Positions 52,901 through 64,000 of a stretch of 64,000 bases of DNA are shown one piece after another; the stretch's first letter is position 1, and every line of letters starts with the position of its first letter. A program made the position numbers and the translations under genes. The DNA is from Shinisaurus crocodilurus (taxonomy: Eukaryota; Chordata; Lepidosauria; Squamata; Shinisauridae), in contig CM037888.1 of the NCBI GenBank assembly GCA_021292165.1, forward strand, positions 31,515,091-31,579,090, in the 5' to 3' direction. Under the pieces are notes generated by a model. The model had not been told where the DNA came from. It did not search any database and saw nothing but the letters and a program-made list of their open reading frames with translations.

Positions 52901-55900
52901 ACCCCTCTAGTTTCCTGCATTGAGCAGGGGGGTTGGACTCGATGGCCTTGTAGGGTAGGCCCCTTCCAACTCTATGATCCTATGATATCAATGGGGCTTA
53001 CTTCTGAGTAAATATATTTAAAGTGCTTAGGCTAGCACTGCACGCTTATGTATATTGTACTATATGCTGGAACATAATAAACACATAGCTCTGGATTTAT
53101 GTATTTTTATTTTTGTGGCATTGCTAGAGTTTGAGCGAGAGCCTGAACACTGGCATGACTGATTGGCCTAAGGCGTTAGGAGGAACACCAGCTGTTGAAC
53201 TAGTACAGGAACTTTTGAAAGGTAATTTTGTGGTGCTCTGGAAATATCTGCCCTGCAAGAGTCAGTGTGGTGTAGTGGTTAGCTAACTGGGTGACTGACT
53301 CTCAGCCCAACCTACCTCGTAGGGTTGTTGTTGTGAGGATAAAGAGGAGGAGGGTCATGTAAGCCACCTTGGGTTCCTTGAAAGAGGAAAAAAGGTGGGC
53401 TATAAATGTAATAATAAATACATACATAAAATAACTTTTCACAACCCTGGTGGTTGGATTCAGTAAATATCCATTCCAGCCAAAGCCTTGTGAGCGGCAA
53501 AATTATGTGCATTATGCTAATGATGATCTGCTATGCATGTCTTGCCATAGTCCTGTTTTATCCTTTCTCCACCTTTAGATTTAAAGGACGAAATGGATGG
53601 GTTGAAGATGCCGAACAAAAATGATATTGAGGTATTTGGTAAGGCTGTGCAAGGAGAAAATATTTGCGAAGGGGGTCACCTCTCGCCTCAGACTGACATC
53701 CTGCTTCACCTCGTCTTGTTTTCCAAAGCCTCATATGTGTTTTCTACTGACTATAATGGGGAAGTCAACAAATGTTTATAAATTCTTAAAAAATTTTGTT
53801 GGCAGAATTGGATTAAATCAGAAAGCATACTAGCCCCTTCTGAGGGGATAAAGCTTGCCAAATTTCAGGCAACAGGTGAAGGATTTATTTTGCAAGACAC
53901 CTTTTAAAGTTTGCATTTTTTTAAAAAAAAGAAGTTTGATGGCCTTCCCTGGCAATTTTCTTGAACATGACAAACAGTGTAGACCAGCCCCGAAACAAAT
54001 TTTGTGGGGCCCTGGGTAGGCTGCCTTAAGTAGCTGCCCCCCCGGCCAACCGAGTTCCACCTGGTGCTGCTTGAGACCTCAGGAGCAATGCTGATGCAGC
54101 CACCAGCTTTGTCTGCCCCATCGGGGCGGGGGTGGGGGTCAGCTATCAACCTCCTCCTCCTCCTCGTGTGAGCACTCACTGCCTTCCAGGCTCACCCAGT
54201 GGTGGCAGCACCACAGTTGCCGCTCAACTCCACACCCATCACAGCGCCACTACCAGGTAAGCCCACAACAGGGAGGGGAGAGGTGGCTGCCAGCTCCCCT
54301 CATGCGCTCACAGGCTTACTCAGCAGTGATGGCAGTGCTGTGATGGATAAGCCCATGAGCAAGCACGAAGGAGTTCGGGTAGGGCCGCCAGCAGCCTCCC
54401 CCGTGCGCTTGGGTGCACCTGCTGTGGTGCCCCATTATTGGGCCGCCACCACTGGCAGGTAAGCCCTTGAAGGGGGAGAGAGGCTGGCAGTTGCAGCAGC
54501 ATTGCCACTGCAGGATGGGCCAGATTGCCCCCCTCCCCGGACCAAGCTGGCAGGCCAGAGGACATCACGGAGGCATTCCCAGCCCCCGGAAGCCCCGACC
54601 CTCCCATGACATCCCACCCACTTCTTTCTTTTCTCCATTCCTCGCCAAGTCTCCAAGCCAGGGCCTCTGCGCGCTGGATTAGGCCCATAGGCCAGAGGTT
54701 CCCCTCCCCTGCTCTAAATAATAGTTTAGTGCTCCATGAGCGAGCCTTTGGCTTGTACACGCCCCCTGCCTCTTCTATGGCTGCAAGGCGGAGGTTAGAA
54801 ACATCCACTTCTGTTTTAAAGTAACTGCAGTTGTGATCACTCTGAAGCATCTTTTCCCGCTGAGCAGGGCCCTGAATTTCCCTGATTTTCTGGAGAGTTG
54901 ATGGTTATGAAGCAGGTTGGGAGATGGCTAGAATGAAGTGGCAGAAATTTCACTGTGAAGCTGACCACAAAAGTAAGAGCTCATTTTATCCAGTCTACGC
55001 TGGCAGTGAAAATGGCAAAGATACATTATTTTTCCACCACCTTTGCATAGGCAGGTCTTTTCTGTGTGTACATTGTTTTCCTGTTTTTATTGTATACATT
55101 TTTTTAAAATGTTCCATTATATTTCTGTTTTTATTGTAAAGATGCAATGGGGAAGTTTCTTTGAAGAGTGGGATATAACACAGCAGCAGCCGCATCTGGC
55201 TTTATTTTGAAAGATTGTGTTGAGATTATTTTTCCCTTTTTCAGAGTCCCCAGGATGACGCTGCTGCAGTCTATGGCTCCATGAAAACTCTTTTTAGTAG
55301 GAGAGGAGGCCTGGATTTTGTTGAGCAGCTGTGGTGTAAAATATGGAGGAGTATGTATATTTCTAGACCAACTATATCTTTATTATTTAAAGATTTTCAG
55401 GCTTAAGAAAAATGGCTTAGGCACTCTCCTTTAATTATTCATCCATCCAGTCATTCATTTGATCTACCGTACTTTTATTTAGGCTCTTGTTTTATTTAAC
55501 ACTTTAATTCTTTTCCCCAAGATGTCACTTCATATGAGGAACTGGTGGAGTGTTTCACATTGATCATGAAATCCATTCAGCATGGTGAATTGCAGACATG
55601 GGTATGCATAACTAATGGAGCTGAGATCTGAGCAGAGCAATCCTATACACCAGCTACATTGGGGTCAAGGGGAGAGATGCTGCTGCTGCTACATCAGCGG
55701 AACTGCTGTTGTATCCTATGTGTGCTTGGTCTGGGAAGCAAGGGGTAAAACACACACTCAGAAAATACAAACGTGGTATAAAAATGGCAGGCATGCCCCC
55801 AGTGACCCTGGGCACACTGCCAGTGGTGGCACATGCCTGCTGCCCGCGCAGAGAGTGAGCCAATGAGCTTAGGGCAGTGGGGACGGACACACACCCTTGC

Positions 55901-58900
55901 ATTACTGTGCATGCAATATGCAAAATTACACCAAGCGTCCCACTCCCATCGGCCCCAGTTCTCTAATCTTTAGAGAGAGCAAGTTAAACCAAGCTGTTCT
56001 CAAATTACAAAATGAAAGAAAAACCTCAAAGGTGAAAATATGGGTGAATTTTTATTAAAATTTGCCTTGAACTCCGAAGGAATAAAGGAATATCTGTCTT
56101 ATCATATTGGCCACACTTTTAGCAGAGCTTTTCATTCCTGGTGCCCTATATAGACAAAGCAAAACAAAAATTATTTTTGCCTAAACTGGCACTTACGTAT
56201 AACAAAACTGCAGGGCTCTGTAGGTGCACATGTATCTCTTTCTCGCCCTCTTAGTTTAAGCCAGGGCTTGCTAGAACTTGGACCAAAACTTGTTTTTACT
56301 GCCAGGACTCAGTCCAGGAACATGTGAAGTGACAGGTGGTTTCTAGGCATTAGTTAAGTGACTTTTAATATATAAATTCATATCAAAGCAATTTCCAGCC
56401 TGCTTTCTCTGAGGAAGTGCAGCTTTTGCAGCAAATGTAAACAGCTAATTGGGGCTCACTTTACACCTTTCTGAGGAATCCGGCCTCAAGGCAAGAGCAA
56501 AGAGAGCTTAAGACCCTTCCGAAGACCACAGACAATCTAACTCATGAGTATTTATCTTAACTTTCTGCAACTTGATCACAAATATTCTATGAACAGCAGA
56601 GCTCTCTGCAAAACCATGCAGAAGGCTTCTGGCACAAAGTGCGGGCTCAGTTATTGAGTTCAATCAGCACTGAACTGAGCATATCCAATGGTGTGTGTGT
56701 GGTTTTTTTGTTTGTTTTTTTAAAATATTTTTTATTTAAATTTTTAAACAATACAAAGAAAATAACACACACATATAACTAATATAGTGCTCCCATCACC
56801 ATGGGACCAAATAATACAATGACTCTATAATTGTACATTATTCCAAAAGTACAACATATCTTGACAGGGTAAACTCCCCTTCCCCTTTTTTAACACATAT
56901 TCCAGAAATAAACCCCAAATATCCTTGAAAATATTTTTCTTTAATTGACCCCTTTTGCATTTAATATTACAAGTCAACATATCATTCAATGCCATCTCCC
57001 ATACTTCTTTATACCAATCAGTAATAGTGAAAACTTGCTGAATTTTCCATTTCCTTGCTATCATTAGTCTACCTGCCGTTAACAAATTTATAATTAATTC
57101 TTTAACATTTTGAGGACCGATCACCTTTTCCGTTATTGATAGCAAAGCTAGTTTAGGGCATACCTCTAAATCAGCTCCATCAATTTCTGATATTTCCTCA
57201 AAAATCATTTTCCAAAAATCCATTACATTTTGGTGTGTGTTTTTAAACCCAGACTCGTGCTGTGGAGTGTGCTGTAAATTGGGGGCTCCGTGTCACTGCC
57301 CGGTTGCCTGGCAGCAATCTCTAGTTGCTAGTAGTGACCAGACAACAGCGACAACCCTGCCTCCAGCCCCTAAGAAGGATGCTCCCATTCAGAGCTCTAG
57401 CCAGCCCCGTTCAGCTTCCATGCATGTGTGGGAGGGGAGTATTGGGGGGGGGGGAACAGTGTCAACAAGACACCTTTTTTCCCCCCTTTTCCACCTTGCA
57501 CCCCATGAAGCCACTCTCCACCCCATGAAGCCATCTTCTGCTGTGCTAAGGGAAACAAATAGTTGGTGATGTGATAGACTTCCGTTTCCTAGATTTGCCA
57601 CTGCCAGTCAGAGTAGCCAATACTAGGCAAGATGGACAAATAGTCTGACCTGGTATAAAGCAGCATCTTACGTTCTTACGGTGCTAGAGATTTGAGGCTG
57701 CCAGCCTTGAATGTGAGCATTTATACCTATGTGACCCGGAGGCTAGCAGGGGGCTTGGGGAGGGCTGGGGAAAGGAATCTCCTTGCATGCAGCTCACCCT
57801 CCCAATGGGGATTCTCCTCGGGGAGTGGTGGGCGAAGTGCTGTCCGCTCTGCCAGCGCTGGCCCAATCCCTTCCCTTTGCATGCTGGCCCAAACAGGGCA
57901 GTGTGCAGTGGAGGTGCCTGACTCAGCTGCCACTTGCAGGGGCCACTCCTTCAAGCACTGGATGAGTCCATTCCCTTTGTGTGTCGCTTGCTGCCCCAAT
58001 CGGGACGGTGAATGACACGTGAAGGCGGTGCCCGATTCAGCTGGCACTTGGAGGAGCGCCGACTGAATCCCTTTTCCCGTGCACAGAGAGGGGCACGTAA
58101 CTCCAGGCACAGAGAAAGGAAAAGCGCTTGGGGCAGGACGGATGGTGTCATCCCTCCCCCTCCCCTGATGTCATTCTGCCTGCTGGATTGATCTGGGGCG
58201 GGGAGGGGGGAGGGAATCCGACCCCTGAACCCAAAAAGTCTCCCTGCCCCTGCCACATAGGCTGCCTGAAAGCTGATGGGTCCTTGTCAGGCTATTTTGG
58301 GGGTTTTAAATCTTTTTTTACTTTATGGTCTTGTATATTTCTGTGTACTTAGGGAGTCTTCCGAGTATGGAACCGCTACTTTATTTTTTGGTAGTCCTGT
58401 TTCTCTTCCAAACTGATAGGCACTCAGCCACTTGAATTAAGTATTAGAAGGAATGATTATCAATGCATATATTTTGGTTGAATGATTAGAGCAGAATTTT
58501 TCTTTTTCATACTAAGTGTCTCATTTGTTTAGCCTTCAGAAATAGGTTAACTTAAAATTACTTTTTTTCTGTCATGATATATTTCAAGATATAGAGAGCA
58601 GGTTACAAAAAATATGTTTTGTTTCCGCAGGTTCATCAAGGAAGTAACAGCTTACTAAGCAAACTTATTAAGCAATCTTATTATGGAAGTGTAGAGGCAG
58701 TTTCTCTTAATGGTAATACCCCAGTACGGATGCTTATAGAAATTGGCGTGGATAAAATGAAGAGAGATTATATCAGCTATTTTGTAGGTATGTCCGTTTT
58801 GGCCCAACCATCGTGGCACTGAGTGGTGCTGTCCAAGCAATCTGTCACTTTAAATTCACCTCTTGCCATATTAAAAAAACGATATTGGCCACATCATCAG

Positions 58901-59505
58901 AGTTTGGAGGTTCTGCTGAGCAAATTGCTTAATCCGATGTTGGACTTGTTCCCATAAGTATTCTTTTAGATATAACCTAACAAACAGTGACTGTTTTCCT
59001 GTTATCAGAGGATACCTGTCCCTGAATTGTTGTTCCCATCCTATATTCACAGAAGAGAAGCTAAAGCTCTGCTGTGGCAAATTTGCAAGATGCCAGGTTG
59101 TCTCCTACTCATTTCCATTTCACTTTCCCCAGTGGACTTAGGCTGTTTGCAGAGCAAACTTGGAGGCTCATGGCTTTCTGTGTAAACCTCCCCATTTGGT
59201 TTTTTTAAAACATTAAAGCGAAGCTTGCAATTTTGTAATACATTTCATATTTCTGCTATGTAAAACTATGCTTTGTGTTTCAGGCAAAGAATTTGCAATA
59301 CGTACTCATCTGGTAAGATCAATTTTCCCCACCTTTGAAATAAAAATGTGAGCAGAACTGCAGTAATGTTGGCTCAGTCTTTCTCAACTTTGGGGGCAGC
59401 GGGGGGGGGGGGATGTGCTCTGTTCTGCATGCGTTAAGTGTTTAGGTGGCAGCTTTGTTACTTAATCATACTCAGTGACTCTCAAAGGCTATTTATTTTT
59501 GTTCT

Positions 59506-59546
<41 letters not shown>

Positions 59547-62500
59547 AAGGACTACTTCATGTCTACTTCAGTCGATCTGCAGGAGCAGATTCATCGTGTT
59601 CAGAAGCTCCATCATATGCTGGAAATCGTGGACAACTGTGTAAAACTTCTGAAACCTGAGCATAAGAGCCTCATCTCTTTGACACAGTAATTGTTTGCCA
59701 GCAGATCTCTCTTAAATAGCAAGAACAAGCAGATTCTGTTGAATGTGGAACAGAATTCTTGTGCTGAGGGTGGGAACTAGAATCCTGATAAAAGGCCCCA
59801 ATTTATCCAAGCATGTGTTGCTTCTACGTACACTCCTTTCTGTATTTGCAAGGAGTTTTAAGAGAAACTCCACAACAGTATTCATAAGAAATATACCTTC
59901 AGGAAAACATGAAAGAGTTCTTGAGCTTCTGTTCTCAGCATGCTCAAGCTCTTGTTCCCCAAGTTTTTCAGCCCTTTATTCTCTTGTTACAGGGGAAGGG
60001 AGTAGTGTTTGGTTCTTATTAACTGGCTCTAAATTCATGTCATTTTATTAAGCTAATCAAAAATCAGTTGAAAGAACTTAAGCTTTGCTACTGTTTCCCC
60101 TAAAGCAGTGTTCTCCAACCTGGGGTCCCCAGTTGTTTTTGGCCTACAACTCCCAGCATGCCCCAGCCAGCTCCGGTAGGCCAAAAACATCTGGGGACCC
60201 CAGGTTGGAGAACACTGCCCTAAAAGCATAGCTGCTCTTTAGCACAGCTATGCTTTCACACAACATCTGTTCCCTCTGGGCTCTTGCAGGATGCAGCTCC
60301 AGTCAGTTGTGCTCTGCTTGGTCTGACTAATATCTCTTTGCTTTTACATACTGGCCATTGTAAAGATGAGAGATGCAGTTGGTTTTGAATGATAGTGTAG
60401 GTTACAGTAGTAGACGTTTCCTGCGTGTCTTTTGAGAGTATTGATGTAAGAAAAAAATTATCTTCTCATAGGTCCTGTATAAACTACTACAAACAAAACC
60501 CCCTGAATGAAAAGCATGTATTTCAGCTACCAGTCAGGACAACTCTTGTGAAGGAGTTCTTCCAAAAGTAAGCTAAACCTTAATACTTAAACCAGGGGTG
60601 GACAGTCTTTTTGAAGTCGACAACCACATTTGCTCATGAGAATATGGTCGGGGGGCATATACCAGCGGTGGCAGGTGGGGACTGAGCCAAAAGTTGGTAA
60701 GAAACACCTACCAACTCTCTCCCCATTCATGCACAAATGCACTCACAAAGAGAAGCACAAAAGCAATCTCACTGTCTTCCTCTCATTCAGCCATCATCTG
60801 TTCATTCTTCCTTCCATTTATTCTCTCCCCAATCCATTTGTGATTGATATAATTGATTCTTTTAATTTAAAAGATGGATGATTGTCTTGACTTTTAATGG
60901 AAATGAGAGCAAGCAGCCATACTGATCTACTGATGAACTTCTGCCTGCTAAAGGTCTGTGCTTTTTGGAAAATGAAGCCTTGAGAATAGTGACAGGCTGC
61001 TGAACCTTCTCCTGTGAACTAAGGGCAAACATGTTCCTCCTCTCCCAGACAGAGATTTTGAGTTGGCATGGGAGAAACACTAAGAACTGCATTGTGACTG
61101 CATCAGTTTGCTCATTAGGCTGGGAAATAAAAGGAGTCTTTAAAAAAAAGGGAACAAGGAGGAGCATGTGAGGATCTGGGCTGTGAGTGAGTTGGGTCAG
61201 CAAGACTTCGGGAGGAGGGAAGATGATCTTAGTAAACTCGCTTAATTTATTGAATTTTAAGGTGAAAGATATTTATTGGAAATCTGTTTGTAAGTCTTCC
61301 ATAATACAATAGTGAAAAAGAGAGACTTTATATTTTTGATACTTTATTTCTCAGCTGTAGTGCTGTGTTTTAAACTGGAATGGAGTTAAAACTACTATGA
61401 GTTGTAATGTAAATATCTTTTCAACAACTTTTCAAAAAGATCGATTTTTTTTTTTTTTAATATATAAAAGCTTATGGGAATGCTATGAACACCCACCTGC
61501 AAATGAAATTGGGACAACTTAAGGTGGTCCTCTGTGGAAGAGAAAAGCATTTATCAGGCCTAGATTCCTGGGGTGTGTGTGTTTCTCCTTAATGCCCCCT
61601 AGGTGATAAAACACTTTGAGGGAGTGTGCGGTTCAATGACTTGTTCATCTCCCCCCCCCCCCCCCCGTATCAGATGCATGTGCTAGCTCAGAGGCCAAAC
61701 CACAGAACCATCGTTCCTGGAGTTCACAAGAACTGCTCTAGGCTCTGTGGTTGGGTCTCACATACACCTGACTGACTGCCACCTCTTTCTGATGGTCCTC
61801 TTCTCCAGTAACAGCAATGTACAAGGAGCCTTGGCACTAGTCCTGTGAGTGCCTGACTGCCTGCAGGCTGTTGTTTGTCTGTGGCAGCAGCACTCTGCCA
61901 CTTCTTTCTCTAGCAGCGGGTGTTGGGGGGGCACACAGGAAGAGGGAGAAAGCTGCAGGTTGCCTACCTTTGATTCCCACCTGAAATCTGTACACCTGCT
62001 GAGTATTAACTGTCAATTCTTCTTATAATTGTTTTTCTTCAGTACTTATCCACAAATATGGAGAGTGGAAATCAGCAGTGGACAAGGACAGAAAAATGTT
62101 AAAACAATATGGCAACTAAGCGCCACCTCTCCAGCTGAACACATGAGGTCAAGCAGTGTGGGTGAGCAATCTTTTTGATTTGAAGTGCAGTGTAGTACTA
62201 GTCTTTCCATTCCACTTCCTATAGCTTGCCTTGTAATCTCCTGCTCTGAAATGTCCTTTATGACTGGGAAACTTGTTCTCCAAAAATGGAGTTGGTGAAG
62301 GGCTGCCCCTAAATGGATAACCACTAGCAGAGACACATCCACCATATTAAGTGGACAGAACTGAGGCATGTGTGAAGACTTGGGCATCAGCAAGAGAGAC
62401 CATCTACCTGTAGGAGAGGTCACTGCTGATGGTTCTCTTTGACCTCCAAAAATAAAAGAAATCACTGGCGTGTGCAGTAGCTTATGGGAGAGCTCTCTTC

Positions 62501-63573
62501 TTAGGAAGAAGAGGATGGGTTTCTTCATGAAAACAGGAAAGCTGGACAAAAAAGGACAGTGTCTCAAATTTCCTTATTTTATTATTTATACTTTATCTTT
62601 CTAAACCACTCAGTAACCCAAGTACTTTGAGCATGTTCTTCACTGATTAGTCTGCGTGCCACACAGCTTATGGGCTGATGCATCTTAATGACTTTCGGTT
62701 GGTGGCCAGAAAGCTGAGAGGAATCCATCTTTCCCCTTCGAAAGAGTCTCCCAAATGTCCAGCCATATACGGCACTTCTACAGACTGTAGGGCCAGTGAC
62801 TTTGCCAGTGTTTGGAAGGGGGTGGGTTGGTAGCATCTGTAAAGCATTGCTCTGTCTGTCGTCTACTTGTACCCTGGCTTCTTGTCCCTTCACACCCTTC
62901 AGTTGGTGAGTCCTCCCATTCTCTTTAGGAGGCAGTAGCCTCTGCTGGCAGGAGGAGTCCCTGCAGCTCCAAATCTAATCTTGCCACCCCTGTGCCATGG
63001 GCATTAAGCTCAGAGCCCCTCTGAAAAGTGTTGGACTTCTCCATGAGTGTTGTTCGTGGTCATAGAAAGGAGGACATTTGGGGCGGGTCTGCATTTTCTG
63101 CATATGGGAAGCTTGGGAGTTTTTTCCTCTTAATTTGAATAACTAGGACCCAGGGATGAATACCTGTCCTGCCCTGCCCTTCTCTGTGCAAGGAAATTTA
63201 GCGTCCAGCTGTGACTTACTGGGTTTCTTGTTTTGCATAGCTAAGCTTGCTCCTTAGCTGTAGGCACTTCCAAATCTGAGAAGGTTTCTATTCTCAGTGG
63301 GATTTCTAGAAGCCTCCGCCTCTTGCAGCAGATGGGAGGAGTTGCCTATTGAACATCTTTCTTTTCCTAACCAGAAAGGAGTCGTACGTCCACTGTTCTT
63401 TTCTTGCATCCCAGGGCAGCTTATCTTGCAAGCTGCTTGTTATGGCTCCCCCATGATCTGTCACCAGTTTCATTCATCTTGCAGGTCTCCTGGATGATAC
63501 AGAAGCTTGTGGCAGCAAAGAGGAAATGTCTTTTATTACCCTCCTTGAGTGCTCTCGTGTGTCTTTCATATAA
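43962..63573 (+). CDS. ZWILCH: ZWILCH, RZZ kinetochore complex subunit (18 coding exons)
   Basis: Subunit of the Rod-Zwilch-ZW10 complex, which recruits dynein and Mad1-Mad2 to unattached kinetochores. Coding exons: 43962-44020, 46154-46205, 47261-47356, 47438-47553, 48276-48469, 49148-49227, 50738-50908, 52479-52550, 53128-53221, 53579-53631, 55245-55350, 55522-55601, 58631-58787, 59284-59312, 59550-59686, 60472-60567, 62043-62161, 63485-63573. The sum is 1800 nt (599 aa; human 591) with frame kept through every junction. Recognised segments: PPLWVRCD and WLGAEPL (exon 5), [13 protein letters not shown] (exon 13), VQKLHHMLE (exon 15), [10 protein letters not shown] and FQLPVR (exon 16), WRVEISSGQ (exon 17). 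Exon 14 is only 29 nt. Exon 15's pyrimidine tract is a (TC)n microsatellite. The N-terminus is the uncertain part: the exon at 43962 ends in LLQ like the human exon 1, but lies 3 kb from the shared promoter; 41097-41152 is an alternative in the same splice phase. Confidence 0.94.
45040..45385. mobile_element. hAT-like element, degenerate
   Basis: Starts near GCAGGCATAAGAAACTTCTG with GGCCTGCAG and TATCTGGCCC; ends GTTCCCCATTCCTGGG. It resembles the 5439-5697 group. ZWILCH intron 1. Confidence 0.5.
48060..48183 (+). repeat. SINE/LINE 3' tail with (AAAT)n
   Basis: AGATTGTAAGCCTGCGGGCA and GGCTATTGGGCGGTATAAAA followed by AAATAAATAA; the end GGCGGTATAAAA is shared with 5880-5950. Confidence 0.55.
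49430..49766. mobile_element. hAT element with perfect 8-bp TSD, ZWILCH intron 6
   Basis: Ends CAGGGGTAGGCAACATGG / AGTTGTCTACTCCTG, flanked by ACTTAATG at 49422-49429 and 49767-49774. 337 bp, no coding content. It is followed directly by another hAT-like relic (49787-50580). Confidence 0.88.
49787..50580. mobile_element. hAT-like relic, ZWILCH intron 6
   Basis: Begins CAGGGGCCCCCAACCCTTTG; ends near GGGAGCCTGGTGGGCACC. Interior is repetitive and non-coding; boundaries are approximate. Confidence 0.45.
51027..52425. mobile_element. Long-inverted-repeat element enclosing a LINE fragment, ZWILCH intron 7
   Basis: Left arm (51027-51120: GCATCTTAAAGACTAACAAA, CATGGACTATAGCC) and right arm (52335-52425: GGGCTATAGTCCATGAAAGC, GTTTGTTAGTCT) are inverted copies of the same sequence as at 41579-42485. 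The interior is mostly the retrotransposon frame at 51208-52284. Confidence 0.65.
51208..52284 (+). CDS. Non-LTR reverse transcriptase C-terminal half, open for about 359 codons
   Basis: Fragment of a LINE polymerase inside ZWILCH intron 7. It opens just upstream of the catalytic motif ([13 protein letters not shown], then QYADDNVV) and continues through [45 protein letters not shown] and [12 protein letters not shown], ending after a low-complexity C-terminus. The palm's first half and any endonuclease are missing, so it is 5'-truncated. There is no in-frame stop over 1.08 kb, unlike most relics here. The clade is not assigned. No initiating ATG lies at the start of the frame, so it is not a standalone gene as it stands. 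Confidence 0.75.
   Translation, partial: DRLRKENGISIIYRTDGKLFNLSRLKAKSKVITTSVVERQYADDNVVSAHSEDDLQTILNAFAEAYEKLGLSLNIRKTKVLNQQVQANPLVMPSIQLGGTILENVDHFLYLGSYLSVTANIDSEIQHRLSSASAAFSRMKHRVFKDQDICKKTKTLVYEAIVLPTLLYACETWTIYKRHLQLLERFHQRCLRKILRITWEDRRTNVSVLEEAKTTSIEKMILQRQLQWTGHVVRMPDCRLPKQLLYSQLKDGKQNIGGQYKRFKDVLKANLKKCNINIKNWEALAHERSNWRLAFHKGSMDFEEARVQGEREKRAKQKARQMNPLQDHLPSGNLCPHTHTPFLCCLSFCILFCSFNYF
52815..52985 (+). repeat. 5S-rRNA-derived SINE with CR1 tail (sense copy)
   Basis: Head GCCTGTGGCTCACGCTGGCT, then box-A-like AAAGCTAAGCAGGGTC (52859-52874) and box-C-like CTTGGATGGGAGACC, then the CR1 tail GAGCAGGGGGGTTGGACTCG and CTATGATCCTATGAT. It is the clearest copy for seeing the 5S origin. 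Confidence 0.85.
53256..53440 (+). repeat. Sauria SINE, internally deleted
   Basis: GTCAGTGTGGTGTAGTGGTT (A box) runs directly into GGGTGACTGACTCTCAGCCC, so the B-box region is deleted. Then CTACCTCGTAGGGTTG, AAGCCACCTTGGGTTCCTTG and an AT-rich tail. Confidence 0.75.
53980..54715. mobile_element. hAT-like GC-rich element with internal repeats
   Basis: On the minus strand it starts near GAGCAGGGGAGGGGAACCTC, a hAT-type end. The interior holds diverged copies of a unit ending CAGGTAAGCCC (near 54255 and 54465). Open frames here are compositional. Confidence 0.5.
56695..57240 (-). mobile_element. L1 LINE 3' end, 5'-truncated, with TSD
   Basis: Minus-strand frame 57223-56825 encodes the L1 ORF2 C-terminus ([43 protein letters not shown]). 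The 3' side is A-rich on the minus strand. TGGTGTGTGT occurs on both sides (about 56691 and 57232), a plausible 10-bp TSD. The reading frame is intact over 132 codons, so insertion is fairly recent. ZWILCH intron 12. Confidence 0.8.
57720..58270. repeat. GC-rich element with two to three diverged units of about 110 bp
   Basis: Units share GGTGCC(T/C)GA(C/T)TCAGCTG, CACTTG.AGG and GAATCCCTTTTCCC-like words (57840-58095). It resembles 53980-54715 in style and may be a related non-autonomous transposon. Confidence 0.45.
59513..59545 (+). repeat. (TC)n microsatellite serving as pyrimidine tract of ZWILCH exon 15
   Basis: Sixteen TC units end 4 bases before the acceptor AG (59548-59549). Confidence 0.9.
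60106..60217. mobile_element. Palindromic hAT-type MITE, ZWILCH intron 15
   Basis: Ends CAGTGTTCTCCAACCTGGGG and its complement; the right arm is shortened in the middle. Flanks CCCTAAAG (60098-60105) and CCCTAAAA (60218-60225) form an 8-bp TSD with one change. Confidence 0.88.
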
Positions 63574-63690
63574 AAATATAAGACTTTCTTAATTGAAGTG
63601 AAAATGGAATCAGTGAAGAGCATAATGACAATGCCCAGTATGTATTGAAGTGACCTATTTTACAGCTTAAGAACACTTCTTAATGCCAAA

Positions 63691-63701
63691 AATAAAATAA
63701 A
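63691..63701 (+). terminator. ZWILCH: ZWILCH poly(A) signals
   Basis: Two overlapping AATAAA hexamers, 118 bases after the ZWILCH stop, in an A-rich stretch. No other coding exon is seen after 63573. Confidence 0.7.
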
Positions 63702-64000
63702 AATCAATATGTATAGAATCGCTGCAGGAATCACCCATTGCTCCTCCTAAAGATTTATATGGAATCTGCAGTGTGCCAGAAATTATATGCTCCTTTGTCC
63801 ACAATATTTAATATCTACATTAGATAGACCACACTGGGTAGGACCAGGGGGAGGCCATCATGATCTGGTAATAGAAAAGTAGGAATAAATTGGGGTGGTC
63901 AAGGGGCAGTAAAGCAGGAGGTAATGTGTGAACAAGGTTAAGAAGCAAGACACACCTTGACTCGGCACTTCCAGTGCCAGGTAACCTACTAAAGCTTATT

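Noticed and set aside
52815..52905. 5S rRNA gene
   Set aside because: Only part of 5S is recognisable, it has diverged, and it continues into a CR1 tail; it is a SINE.
54320..54850. 176-codon minus-strand frame
   Set aside because: Lies in a GC-rich hAT-like element within ZWILCH intron 10, low complexity, no conserved motif.
57727..58256. Overlapping 100-130-codon frames
   Set aside because: They follow the tandem structure of a GC-rich repeat and have no protein-like features.

Overview
The window is vertebrate nuclear DNA, most probably from a squamate reptile (lizard or snake). It has spliced genes with GT-AG introns and dense interspersed repeats. The repeats include tRNA-derived SINEs of the Sauria type, CR1, L2-like and L1 LINE pieces, and many short hAT-type fold-back elements. 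Gene order and exon content match the conserved block MAP2K1 > / < SNAPC5 / < RPL4 / ZWILCH > (human 15q22). All gene models were assembled by hand from splice signals and reading frame; they were not aligned by software.

Layout. 1-24392 (+): the 3' two thirds of MAP2K1 (MEK1), with eight coding exons (3117-24392) corresponding to human exons 4-11, then a 3' UTR with AATAAA at 25313 and 25493. Its 12.4-kb intron 5 holds an antisense CR1 retrotransposon whose 956-codon second reading frame is still open. 27126-31704 (-): SNAPC5, three coding exons, 93 aa, convergent with MAP2K1. 34126-40742 (-): RPL4, ten coding exons, 372 aa, hosting five box C/D snoRNAs (three SNORD18-like, two SNORD16-like) in introns. 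40380-41170: a CpG-rich promoter region between RPL4 and ZWILCH. 43962-63573 (+): ZWILCH, eighteen coding exons, about 599 aa, with poly(A) signals near 63691.

The genes are housekeeping: a MAP kinase kinase, a subunit of the snRNA-activating complex, a large-subunit ribosomal protein whose introns supply rRNA methylation guides, and a kinetochore checkpoint (RZZ) subunit. No shared pathway is implied; the order is an old linkage block.

The accessory content is where the unusual signals lie: 5S-rRNA-headed SINEs with CR1 tails; a family of almost perfectly palindromic hAT-type elements with 8-bp target duplications; a 99-bp fold-back family with 3-bp duplications, one copy inside the MAP2K1 3' UTR; two loci bounded by roughly 90-125-bp inverted repeats with other transposons nested inside; a fold-back of about 670 bp beside MAP2K1 exon 6; an additional SNORD16-like gene in RPL4 intron 1; and a MEK1 proline-rich segment lacking the proline after the residue equivalent to the ERK feedback threonine.
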